64,000 nucleotides of DNA from Alkalibacillus salilacus (GTDB lineage: Bacteria; Bacillota; Bacilli; Bacillales; Alkalibacillaceae). Shown one piece after another: positions 8,641 through 15,620 of this stretch. Both the position numbers and the translations under genes were made by a program. Below the pieces are notes generated by a model. The model was not told the origin of the DNA, ran no database searches, and saw only the letters and a program-made list of their open reading frames with translations. The DNA lies in NCBI RefSeq assembly GCF_030812915.1, contig NZ_JAUSTQ010000001.1, forward strand, positions 62,001 to 126,000, read 5' to 3'. Each line of letters begins with the position of its first letter. Within the stretch, counting starts at the first letter, position 1.

Positions 8641-9123
8641 ATGCAAATTCGTGAAATTGAAGCAAGAGATAATCAAGCGATCGAGACGATTATTAAACGC
8701 TCACTCGAATCTTTCGGACTTGATATTCCTGGCACAGCTTATGTGGATCCGCAATTACATAACTTAGCTGATTTCTATGCGAAAGATCCTTATGCCAAAT
8801 ACTGGGTTGCCGAGAATGAAGACGGTGAAATAGTTGGTGGTGTTGGCATTGGGCCATTTCATGAAGAAGATAATATTTGTGAGTTACAGAAGCTTTATGT
8901 AGCTCCAAAAGCACAAGGTCGAGGCGTGGCTTATGACTTAATGAATGTGGCGTTAGCGTTTGCGAAACAACATTATGATGCTTGCTATCTTGAAACATCT
9001 ACCAAACTCGATGTTGCCAATCGTTTATATGAAAAACTTGGCTTTGAGCGATTGAGCGATCCAATCGAAGGATCAGATCATAATGCGATGGATGCATGGT
9101 ATTTAAAACCTTTTTCTTCTTAA
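8641..9123 (+). CDS. GNAT-family N-acetyltransferase
   Basis: The 160-residue protein has the GNAT fold: an N-terminal strand-helix region, then the LQKLYVAPKAQGRGVAYDLM segment with the acetyl-CoA pyrophosphate loop (Q/RxxGxG/A), and the C-terminal ANRLYEKLGF helix-strand typical of the family. The ATG at 8641 follows AGAGGTGA by 4 nt; a TTG one codon earlier is too close. The acceptor substrate is not predictable. It is flanked by the luxS terminator and a spore coat gene and is probably its own transcript. Confidence 0.85.
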   Translation: MQIREIEARDNQAIETIIKRSLESFGLDIPGTAYVDPQLHNLADFYAKDPYAKYWVAENEDGEIVGGVGIGPFHEEDNICELQKLYVAPKAQGRGVAYDLMNVALAFAKQHYDACYLETSTKLDVANRLYEKLGFERLSDPIEGSDHNAMDAWYLKPFSS

Positions 9124-9204
9124 GATCCTGAGGTAAAAACATGTATAATTCTTGCTATTTGGCTGACCCTAAAACTGTCAATCAGTTTATAAGGAGGATT
9201 TTAC

Positions 9205-9825
9205 ATGGATCAACAACAAAACCCGAACAGCCAAATGAAAGAATCAGAAACATTACCAACGCACATGAGCAATGGTGGGCACGCTATTTATGACGCTCAT
9301 GAAGCAATTTCGACAGTTATTGGTGCGATGGAACATTATAAGATGTACGAGCAGAACATTCAGTGTCAACAATTACAAGGCATTTTATCGAATCAGTACA
9401 ACTACTTAACGCAAACGTATAACACGATGGTTGATGCGTATCAGTCTGGTCAAAAACCAGCTCAACCGACTGCTGTTTACAACATGGAGATTTCGAATGA
9501 TGTCACATACGGCTTGCAACCGAGCCAGCCGAAACAGCCGGAACAAAACCCGCAACAATTAAACGACCAATGTTATTCAGGATTTATGCTTGGTCAATTA
9601 AAAGCTTGCGCAACAGCCGCTAATAATGCAGCGCTAGAGGCGACAAACCCTGTTATGCGCCGTGTGTTACAAGACAGCGTGCCGAATTTTTCCGAAATGG
9701 CTTACGAAATGTTCTTGTATCAGAATGACAAAGGCTATTATCAAGTGGCCCAATTCGATCAAGACACAACAAATCAGCTATTGAACAGCTACGCACCCAT
9801 GACTAACACAGGTCAAACCCACTAA
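9205..9825 (+). CDS. Spore coat protein, CotF family
   Basis: The 206-residue protein is rich in Gln, Asn, Met and Tyr and contains the CotF/YhcQ-like coat domain: a helical N-terminal half (about 24-80), a Pro/Gln-rich linker near 105-118, and a second helical half (about 120-195). Proteins of this family are assembled into the inner coat during sporulation, which makes the host an endospore former. TAAGGAGG precedes the ATG. A sporulation promoter (sigma E or K) is expected upstream, but I could not pick one with confidence. A strong terminator follows, then a 21-bp repeat array. Confidence 0.88.
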   Translation: MDQQQNPNSQMKESETLPTHMSNGGHAIYDAHEAISTVIGAMEHYKMYEQNIQCQQLQGILSNQYNYLTQTYNTMVDAYQSGQKPAQPTAVYNMEISNDVTYGLQPSQPKQPEQNPQQLNDQCYSGFMLGQLKACATAANNAALEATNPVMRRVLQDSVPNFSEMAYEMFLYQNDKGYYQVAQFDQDTTNQLLNSYAPMTNTGQTH

Positions 9826-9836
9826 TAATTGAAATG

Positions 9837-9874
9837 AAGCCGCCCTGGCATGTATGGCCAGAGCGGCTTTTATT
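9837..9874 (+). terminator. Terminator of the coat protein gene
   Basis: AAGCCGC pairs with GCGGCTT and CTGGC with GCCAG across a 7-nt apex, followed by TTTTATTA. It directly abuts the repeat array that starts at 9872. Confidence 0.88.
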
Positions 9875-9989
9875 ATTTAACAAAGCCCCCTGATTGTTAA
9901 ACAATGTCTAGACATTGTTTAACAATGCAGTTCAATTATTAGACAAAGGGGGGAGATTGTTAAACAATCTCGCTTCATTATCAAACAAT
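9872..9989. repeat. 21-bp periodic intergenic array A, core ATTGTTWAACAAT (6 units)
   Basis: Six 13-bp cores start at exactly 9872, 9893, 9914, 9935, 9956 and 9977. They are ATTATTTAACAAA, ATTGTTAAACAAT, ATTGTTTAACAAT, ATTATTAGACAAA, ATTGTTAAACAAT and ATTATCAAACAAT. The 8-bp spacers are unrelated to each other (GCCCCCTG, GTCTAGAC, GCAGTTCA, GGGGGGAG, CTCGCTTC). The consensus is a 6-1-6 palindrome. The array fills the space between two convergent genes and stops 7 bp before the channel gene's stop codon. The same core recurs at 36368-36485. Confidence 0.9.
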
Positions 9990-9996
9990 CTCAAAA

Positions 9997-10800
9997 TTAT
10001 TCGCGTTCATCGCGGATGATTTGCTTCAGTTCACGGATTTCTTGGCGCATTTGGGTTACTTCTTTTTTCAGTTGATCATCTTCAGGTGTCTCGCCATTCT
10101 CAAGTTGCTCAACTTTCTCAAAGTTATTCACAATAACACCTACAAATAAGTTCAGGACAATAAAAGTTCCCGACAGAATAAAGGCAACAAAGTATGTCCA
10201 TGCCCACCATATTTCATCCATAATCGGGCGCATAATCGCACTTGCCCATGACTCGAGCGTAATAATCTGGAACAAGCTCAACAACGTATCTTCAATCGTG
10301 CCGAAATATTCCGGTGCTACATCACGGAATAAAAATGTTCCCATGACACTAAACACATAAAACATAATGCCCAGCAAGAGCATGATGGTTCCGAGAGATG
10401 GTAACGTTAAAATTAAAGCATTCACAATTTTCCTAAGTGATGGTATAACTGAAATCGTCCGGAAAACACGTAAAACACGCAAGATACGTAAGACGGTTAC
10501 AAACGGTGATCCCATAAAAATAAAGCTTGATAACACGATCACAAAGTCAAACACATTCCATCCATCTTTGAAGAAATTCACTGTTGGCTTGGCTGCGATC
10601 AATTTCAAAATAATTTCCAAAGTAAAAATGATTAACACAAATGTATCGATTCGAACGAACCATTCACCGTATGACTCATATAATCCCCGATAACTTTCTA
10701 AGCCAACAATCACAGCATTAATCAAAATCAATGTAATAATCGTCGGTTGAAACGCTTTATGATTCACGATCTGTGCACTTTTTTGCTGCAACTGATTCAT
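9997..10800 (-). CDS. Bacterial voltage-gated sodium channel, NaChBac type
   Basis: The 267-residue protein is a single-domain six-helix channel subunit that assembles as a tetramer in the membrane. S1-S3 span about 18-95. The S4 voltage sensor (about 103-123) has arginines every third residue (VLRILRVLRVFR). The pore loop carries TLESWAS at 181-187, the exact selectivity-filter motif of NaChBac. S6 is followed by an acidic neck and a C-terminal coiled coil (about 235-267). In Bacillus such channels support motility, chemotaxis and pH homeostasis in alkaline or salty media. The ATG starts at 10800 with GGGGGAG upstream. The gene stands alone, divergent from the guanidine riboswitch. Confidence 0.95.
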   Translation of the reverse strand: MNQLQQKSAQIVNHKAFQPTIITLILINAVIVGLESYRGLYESYGEWFVRIDTFVLIIFTLEIILKLIAAKPTVNFFKDGWNVFDFVIVLSSFIFMGSPFVTVLRILRVLRVFRTISVIPSLRKIVNALILTLPSLGTIMLLLGIMFYVFSVMGTFLFRDVAPEYFGTIEDTLLSLFQIITLESWASAIMRPIMDEIWWAWTYFVAFILSGTFIVLNLFVGVIVNNFEKVEQLENGETPEDDQLKKEVTQMRQEIRELKQIIRDERE

Positions 10801-10934
10801 GTTCGCTCCCCCATTACTGCTTTCATTCTTTTAAATTCTATCACAAAATAAATTGTTGAGAAAAAATCTATACATAGCTTTTTTTAATTGTGCGTGTTAA
10901 AATGCCAATTGAACAATAATTAATTAAAACCACA

Positions 10935-11037
10935 CACTAGTTTTCTAGGGTTCCGCGAGACATTTTAGTTGTCTCGGTCTGGTCCAAGAGAAAACACACA
11001 GCACTCCGCTGTGACACGGAGGGACAAAAGCCCGGGA
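10935..11037 (+). promoter_or_regulatory. Guanidine-I riboswitch aptamer (ykkC class)
   Basis: The conserved blocks of the guanidine-I aptamer are all present in order: CTAGGGTTCCG near 10945, GTCTGGTCCAAGAG near 10977, and ACACGGAGGGACAAAAGCCC near 11014. The 3' end of the aptamer overlaps the left arm of a terminator, the usual design in which guanidinium binding prevents termination. The regulated genes are ykkC and ykkD, known guanidinium exporters. Confidence 0.95.
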
Positions 11038-11075
11038 GATGTTGAATCTGACATCTCCTGGGCTTTTGCTTTTGC
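11026..11075 (+). terminator. Guanidine riboswitch expression-platform terminator
   Basis: AAAAGCCCGGGAGATGT (11026-11042) pairs with ACATCTCCTGGGCTTTT (11051-11067) with one G-U pair, then GCTTTTGC. The left arm shares bases with the aptamer. Confidence 0.88.
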
Positions 11076-11108
11076 CCTGAATATTGGATTCCTAAGGAGG
11101 TTATACAT

Positions 11109-11438
11109 ACGGCGATCCATTGGTTAAAAGTTGTTGCAGGTGCCTTTTTTGAAATATTTTGGGTAATTGGTTTGAGTCACGCGAACAGTATACTCACCTG
11201 GTCAGGCACTGTCATTGCCATTTTCCTCAGCTTTCTCTTCTTGATATTAGCAGCTAAACACCTTCCTGTCGGGACTGTATACGCAGTATTTGCTGGTCTT
11301 GGTACAGCTGGCACTGTCATTGTCGATATGGTCTTTTTTGGTGAGCCTTTTCAGCTTCTAAAAGTTTTGTTTATCGGCATACTAGTCATCGGTATTGTAG
11401 GATTGAAATTTGTAACGGAAGAACAGGGTGAAGCATAA
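11109..11438 (+). CDS. ykkC: Guanidinium exporter subunit YkkC (SMR family), non-canonical ACG start
   Basis: This is a four-helix small multidrug resistance protein that pairs with YkkD to expel guanidinium. The coding frame matches YkkC from its first residues (WLKVVAGAFFEIFWVIGLSHA, with the conserved membrane glutamate), but no ATG, GTG or TTG is at the expected place. AAGGAGG (11094-11100) is followed after 8 nt by ACG at 11109, exactly where ATG should be. The first in-frame standard start is the TTG at 11172, which would delete helix 1 and the essential glutamate. The conserved helix 2-4 sequence includes LPVGTVYAVFAGLGTAGTV. About 109 residues from ACG, normal for the family. The stop overlaps the ykkD start (TAATG). 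Confidence 0.82.
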   Translation, partial: TAIHWLKVVAGAFFEIFWVIGLSHANSILTWSGTVIAIFLSFLFLILAAKHLPVGTVYAVFAGLGTAGTVIVDMVFFGEPFQLLKVLFIGILVIGIVGLKFVTEEQGEA

Positions 11439-11752
11439 TGTATTGGACAGCGTTAATTTTTGCAGGATTATTTGAGATGACAGGTGTTTTAGGAATCAAC
11501 TTCATTAATCGTTATCGTAATTGGCAATCGGTGTTGTTCATGGTTGTGGCATTTTCAATCAGCTTCGCGTTATTGTCGGTTGCCATGAATGCCATATCGA
11601 TGAGTGTTGCCTATGCTACTTGGACGGGAATCGGTGCTGCTGGCAGCGCGATCATGGGGATCTTATTATTTGATGAACCAGCCAACCGCCTACGCTTATT
11701 CTTTATCTTTTGCATCATAGCCGCAACAGTCGGTCTAAAACTTGTGACATGA
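11438..11752 (+). CDS. ykkD: Guanidinium exporter subunit YkkD (SMR family)
   Basis: The 104-residue four-helix SMR protein is the second half of the YkkC/YkkD pair. The membrane glutamate is in FAGLFEMTGVLG in helix 1, and the ATWTGIGAAGSAIMGI stretch of helix 3 is typical of the pair. Its ATG overlaps the ykkC stop, so translation should be coupled. That matters because ykkC itself has an unusual start. Both are under the guanidine-I riboswitch. Hetero-dimeric SMR exporters insert in opposite topology; that is family knowledge, not visible here. Confidence 0.92.
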   Translation: MYWTALIFAGLFEMTGVLGINFINRYRNWQSVLFMVVAFSISFALLSVAMNAISMSVAYATWTGIGAAGSAIMGILLFDEPANRLRLFFIFCIIAATVGLKLVT

Positions 11753-11763
11753 TTATTTGTTGC

Positions 11764-11813
11764 TTTACACAATCTTCACATAACCTTTACTTAAGCTTAA
11801 CAGACATTTGGTA
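11764..11813 (+). promoter_or_regulatory. PhoP box array: four TTNACA-like repeats at 11-bp spacing
   Basis: TTTACA (11764), TTCACA (11775), TTTACT (11786) and TTAACA (11797) start exactly 11 bp apart, with a degenerate fifth copy TTGGTA at 11808. Direct TT(A/C/T)ACA repeats one helical turn apart are the binding pattern of Bacillus PhoP~P. TATATT at 11829-11834 fits a -10 at the right distance downstream, so a phosphate-starvation promoter pointing right is predicted, with a start near 11841. Confidence 0.75.
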
Positions 11814-11840
11814 CTTCATAAGCTAAACTATATTTAGAAA

Positions 11841-12104
11841 CTTCAAACAACGGCTAAATAGTGGGGTTGCATTTAAGCCATAAGGGGGCCAACCTTCTGC
11901 CGATTGTATATACCTAGGCAACATTACAGTTTGTAATATTAGTAACATAGTCGTAAACAAAACGTCACTTCACTTTCACAGACAAATCAGCTATGACCTT
12001 GTAATATATAAGTATAAGCCAAATTGCTTGTGTGAACCTTCCCCTTTAATAGATTTTAAAAATAGGTTAACCACCTAGCTTCCCCCTTAGCTAGGTGGTT
12101 TTTT
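11841..12104 (+). ncRNA. Candidate PhoP-dependent small RNA with C-rich motifs
   Basis: Between the PhoP-type promoter and a strong terminator lie about 265 nt with no credible coding region: the only ATG frame is three codons, and a GTG frame of 18 codons has no ribosome site. Two C-rich stretches stand out: CCTTCCCCTTT at 12037-12047 in an AT-rich, probably unpaired part, and TCCCCCTT as the terminator loop (12081-12088). C-rich single-stranded motifs that pair with Shine-Dalgarno sequences are the hallmark of Gram-positive sRNAs such as FsrA and RoxS/RsaE. Small hairpins are possible near 11865-11894 and 11923-11936. This is an inference from layout; no known RNA family was recognised. Confidence 0.6.
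12069..12104 (+). terminator. Strong terminator with no upstream gene
   Basis: AACCACCTAGCT pairs perfectly with AGCTAGGTGGTT around the loop TCCCCCTT, followed by TTTTTT. The last plus-strand coding region ended more than 300 bp earlier, which is why a separate small RNA is proposed. Confidence 0.93.
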
Positions 12105-12195
12105 GTGTTTTGTGATATGTTGTTAACAATCACAATTCATTTCTCAGAGCTATACTCCAATTAATCAGTATCAGCTGATTTTCAAACCATTAAAG

Positions 12196-12227
12196 ATCCC
12201 CTAACTATGCTAGTATAGTTAGGGGAT
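12196..12227 (-). terminator. Terminator of the ten-gene catabolic operon
   Basis: CCCCTAACTAT and its exact complement form an 11-bp stem (13 bp with flanks) around a 6-nt loop, just past the last gene of the minus-strand operon. The minus-strand tail is T-rich (TCTTTAA). Confidence 0.82.
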
Positions 12228-12232
12228 AAGAT

Positions 12233-12532
12233 CTATTTAGAGAACACATAAGCACCTTCTCTAATTTCTTTAAATGTGACTTTATCTCCAATCGCGACGG
12301 GGACTTCCATGAAACCTGTTACCCTAAGTTTATCTTCTAATTGAACCAAAACAACTTGGTATGGCGCATACTTTGTAAACTCTTCTGGTGGAATATGAAT
12401 TGTTGTATAACTAAACACTTCACCTTCATCACTAACATTAACTTCTTCATATTTTGAGCCCTTGCACTCAGGACAATAATACTTTTTAGTAACACTTTGA
12501 AATCCACAATTTATACACTGATATGCTATCAC
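12233..12532 (-). CDS. DUF35 Zn-ribbon/OB-fold protein, partner of the thiolase
   Basis: The 99-residue protein has an N-terminal rubredoxin-like zinc ribbon (CxxC at residues 6-9 and CPEC at about 20-23) followed by an OB-fold (about 35-95). Such DUF35 proteins form complexes with SCP-x-type thiolases or aldolases, for example the BbsA-BbsB thiolase and the Ltp2-ChsH2 aldolase; the OB-fold helps to bind the acyl-CoA. It is the last gene of the operon and begins 3 nt after the thiolase gene, in keeping with a stoichiometric partner. Confidence 0.85.
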   Translation of the reverse strand: MIAYQCINCGFQSVTKKYYCPECKGSKYEEVNVSDEGEVFSYTTIHIPPEEFTKYAPYQVVLVQLEDKLRVTGFMEVPVAIGDKVTFKEIREGAYVFSK

Positions 12533-12535
12533 TAA

Positions 12536-13666
12536 TTACACCCTTTCTAAGATATGAACAGTGGAATATGAGCCTGTACCGCCAAGATTTTGGGCAAGTC
12601 CTATTCTAGCGCCATCAACTTGATTTACGGCATTACCTCTAAGTTGCTTAGTGATTTGATAAATTTGAGAAACACCAGTTGCTCCAATAGGGTGTCCTTT
12701 AGAAAGCAAACCACCGCTTGTATTAATTGGTTTACTTCCATTTGGCATAGTTTCACCATTTTCCACTGCTAAATAACCTTCTCTCTTATTGAAAAATCCA
12801 AGTTCTTCAGAAGAAATAATTTCTGTCATACTAAAACAGTCATGAATTTCTACTACGTCAACGTCATTAGGACCCAACCCTGCTTTTTCATATGCCAACC
12901 TTCCTGATTCATGTACGGCTGGAATAGATAATAATTCTTCAGAGTTTTGCATCTGAGTTGGACCAGAAGCTTGAGAGGTAGCCCTGATTTTTATTTGAGA
13001 TTCATTTTTTGAAATAACTACAGCAGAAGCCCCATCAGTAATAGGTGAACAATCAAATAATCCTAATGGTTCAGTTATCATTCTTGCATTCATAATCTCT
13101 TCAATAGAAGTTGGTTTCTTAAATTGTGCTAGAGGGTTATTTATTGCGTTATTTCTATTTTTAAGTGCAACCATAGCTAAGTGCTCTTTAGTAGCATCAG
13201 TTTCATACAAATATCGATTAGCTAACACCCCAAAAAAACCAGGGAAAGTAAGCCCAGCATATTTTTCGTTAGAATCATTATCCATTGCTGCATTAATCGC
13301 ACTAGTAACTTCTGAAGTACTAATATGCTTCATCATTTCGACACCAGTTACCAAAACCGTATCGTACTCGCCACTTAATATGCCAAGCAAACCTTGTCTA
13401 AATGCAATTCCACCTGAGGCACAGGCGCCTTCGGATTTAGAAGTTGGTATATAACCAAGCCCAAGTTCATTTGATATAATTGAACCTAGTATTTCTTGAT
13501 TATAAACAGATCCCCCCATAAAGTTACCTACAAAAACGGCATCTATTTTAGGATCACCAGCATCCTTTATTGCCTCAACAGATGCATCCAACATTAAATC
13601 CTTCATTGTTCTGTCTTCAAGTGTTCCAAACTCTGTCATACCAACTCCATGTATATATGCGTTCAT
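12536..13666 (-). CDS. SCP-x-type thiolase family protein
   Basis: The 376-residue protein belongs to the lipid-transfer (SCP2/SCP-x) thiolase group. The nucleophilic cysteine is Cys82 in EGACASGG; HDCFS and the GGLLSKGHPIGATG motif with the catalytic histidine are present. The C-terminal cysteine motif of degradative thiolases is replaced by NLGGTG, as is usual in this group. It probably cleaves a 3-ketoacyl-CoA (or performs a retro-aldol step) together with the DUF35 protein. The start overlaps the stop of the acyl-CoA ligase gene by 1 nt. Retention of Cys82 favours true thiolysis over the Ltp2-type aldolase, which lacks it. Confidence 0.87.
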   Translation of the reverse strand: MNAYIHGVGMTEFGTLEDRTMKDLMLDASVEAIKDAGDPKIDAVFVGNFMGGSVYNQEILGSIISNELGLGYIPTSKSEGACASGGIAFRQGLLGILSGEYDTVLVTGVEMMKHISTSEVTSAINAAMDNDSNEKYAGLTFPGFFGVLANRYLYETDATKEHLAMVALKNRNNAINNPLAQFKKPTSIEEIMNARMITEPLGLFDCSPITDGASAVVISKNESQIKIRATSQASGPTQMQNSEELLSIPAVHESGRLAYEKAGLGPNDVDVVEIHDCFSMTEIISSEELGFFNKREGYLAVENGETMPNGSKPINTSGGLLSKGHPIGATGVSQIYQITKQLRGNAVNQVDGARIGLAQNLGGTGSYSTVHILERV

Positions 13667-15147
13667 TATTTCACCCCCTCAAAGTGGTGTTCCCTCAATT
13701 TTCTTTTTAATATTTTTCCATATGAGCTTTTCGGAAGCTCTTCTGTCAAATACACTCCTTTGGGTTTTTTAAAACTTGCCAAGTTTTCCTTGCAAAGTGA
13801 AACAAGTTCATCTTCATTCACTTCTACTTGGTTATTTGGCACAACATAAGCTATGACTGATTCTCCCCATTTATCGTCTGGTACGCCAATCACACAAGTT
13901 TCCTTTACGCCATCATGTTTATTTAATACTTCTTCAATTTCTCTAGGATAGATGTTAACACCACCAGAAATAATGACATCTTTTATTCTATCAACAATAT
14001 GGAGGTACCCTTTATCATCTTTCCAGCCTAAGTCTCCAGTATACAGCCAGCCATCTTTTAAAGTCTTGTCAGTTTCTTCAGGATTATTCCAATAGCCCTG
14101 CATAACTAAAGAGCCTTTACATACAATTTCTCCGACAGTTTCATCTTCTTGTTCATTTCCGTATTCATCAATTATCTTCATTTCGACAAATGGTCCGGTT
14201 CTTCCAGCTGATTCTAATTTTTCACTTATTTCATCTCGCGGCATCACAGTTATACACATTGGAGCTTCTACTTGTCCGTATGTTTCCACAAACTTTGTTC
14301 CCAACTGTTCTAATGCTAATTCTAGTTTGCTTGCAGCAATGGGTGACCCTGCCATATTTATCGATTTAATAGATTCTAACTTTTTAGGATCAAAGTCCGG
14401 ATGTTGAATCATCAAGTTCACCATTGTTGGAACTAAAAAGATTACTGATACTTGATCTTGTTCTACTTCGTCGATGAATTCCTCAGGTTGGAATTTATTA
14501 TATATAACTTGTGTATTTCCATGTAACCATGCAACATGAGACAAAAAGTTACTGCCATGTGTTAATGGAGCAACATGTCCAATCACATCATTTTTATTAA
14601 CTTCGCAAATTGAACTTAAAGATAATGCTCCTGCTAAGATATTCCGATTACTCAGCATAACTCCTTTAGGATTTCCGGTTGTGCCAGAAGTATACATGAT
14701 GGCAAACAATTCATCTTCATTAACCTCCGCATTGACAGTTTCGCCATCATTTTCTTTTATAATATTTTCATAACTTTCACCAACATATATTCTTTCAATT
14801 TGAGAATCTATTGGGTCTATTAATTCTTCTTCTCCAATTAAAATTTTCAAACCAGAATCATTAATCATATATTCATGCTCTTTAGGGTGAAGCTTAAAAT
14901 TTAAAGGTACTTTTACAAAACCACTAAATGCTGCTGCTAAATCTAATTCTACATGCTCGAGCCGATTAGACATTAGCATACCTACTCGATCACCTTTGTT
15001 AACTCCCCTAGTATATAAATAATGTGAGATTGCCATCGCACGATCATATAATTCTCGGTAAGTAATAGATCTATTTTCAGATTTAACAGCTATTTTGTTT
15101 GGATATGATTTGATCATCTTTTTAGCTTGTGACGCAATTGTTTCCAT
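13666..15147 (-). CDS. Acyl-CoA synthetase (AMP-forming, ANL superfamily)
   Basis: The protein of about 493 residues activates a carboxylic acid to its CoA thioester via an acyl-adenylate. Motifs: P-loop YTSGTTGNPKG near 155-165, ETYGQVE near 290, GWLYTGDLG near 370, DRIKDVIISGG near 388, and the catalytic lysine in SSYGKILK near 480. The ATG at 15147 is chosen; a TTG immediately before it is equally close to the AAGGAG site. It overlaps the stop of the PPC gene. The acid substrate is unknown but should be related to the cargo of the TRAP transporter in the same operon. Confidence 0.88.
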   Translation of the reverse strand: METIASQAKKMIKSYPNKIAVKSENRSITYRELYDRAMAISHYLYTRGVNKGDRVGMLMSNRLEHVELDLAAAFSGFVKVPLNFKLHPKEHEYMINDSGLKILIGEEELIDPIDSQIERIYVGESYENIIKENDGETVNAEVNEDELFAIMYTSGTTGNPKGVMLSNRNILAGALSLSSICEVNKNDVIGHVAPLTHGSNFLSHVAWLHGNTQVIYNKFQPEEFIDEVEQDQVSVIFLVPTMVNLMIQHPDFDPKKLESIKSINMAGSPIAASKLELALEQLGTKFVETYGQVEAPMCITVMPRDEISEKLESAGRTGPFVEMKIIDEYGNEQEDETVGEIVCKGSLVMQGYWNNPEETDKTLKDGWLYTGDLGWKDDKGYLHIVDRIKDVIISGGVNIYPREIEEVLNKHDGVKETCVIGVPDDKWGESVIAYVVPNNQVEVNEDELVSLCKENLASFKKPKGVYLTEELPKSSYGKILKRKLREHHFEGVK

Positions 15148-15620
15148 CAATAATCATCTCCTTGAAAAAATTGAAATACAGGTAAATTCCATGATTCATC
15201 AGTTTTTCTCTGTAAATTAACATCTTTAGCAGTGTGAACAATAAATTCCATGGTTACTAGAGTTGGATTTTTACCTCTGATAAAATGCCCTCCTGAAATC
15301 TGACCATTTATGTCTACAAACAAGCCGTGAAAATGAATATCCATTTCACCTTCAAGATCACGACCTATAAAGCCAGTTCCAGATAGAATTTCTACTGGTT
15401 TATTTATATAAATAGGTTCCGTATAGCCTATATCTCCATCTTTTTCACCAATTTGTAAAATTCCTACTTTTTCTAAGGATCCTATACAACTAAATGACCC
15501 TGCACTAATCCCGTGACTGTCACACACCTCTAATATGCCTTCTAATAAGTCATCACCTTTTTCTAATCGACCGTATATATTTTCACCATCTGAACTGTAT
15601 ACAGATTGAATATCAGCCAA
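15147..15620 (-). CDS. PPC (DUF296) domain protein
   Basis: The 157-residue protein is a stand-alone PPC/DUF296 domain. The core HFHGLFVDINGQISGGHF (about 99-116) matches the family's HxHGSFSD...GGHL motif, and the protein probably forms a trimer. In plants this domain is fused to AT-hooks, but bacterial single-domain versions have no known reaction. The TTG at 15620 is used because GGAGG lies 8 nt upstream. It overlaps the SDR gene by 8 nt and the ligase start, so it is translationally coupled. Its place between an SDR and a CoA ligase hints at a metabolic role, which is inference. Confidence 0.82.
   Translation of the reverse strand: MADIQSVYSSDGENIYGRLEKGDDLLEGILEVCDSHGISAGSFSCIGSLEKVGILQIGEKDGDIGYTEPIYINKPVEILSGTGFIGRDLEGEMDIHFHGLFVDINGQISGGHFIRGKNPTLVTMEFIVHTAKDVNLQRKTDESWNLPVFQFFQGDDY

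Noticed and set aside
9872-9989. CRISPR array or tandem duplication
   Set aside because: The conserved core is 13 bp and the spacers 8 bp, far below CRISPR sizes; no cas genes are present. Ordinary tandem duplication would also conserve the spacers.
11864-11920. Small GTG-started ORF inside the PhoP-driven RNA
   Set aside because: Eighteen codons, no ribosome site and no recognisable peptide; treated as non-coding.
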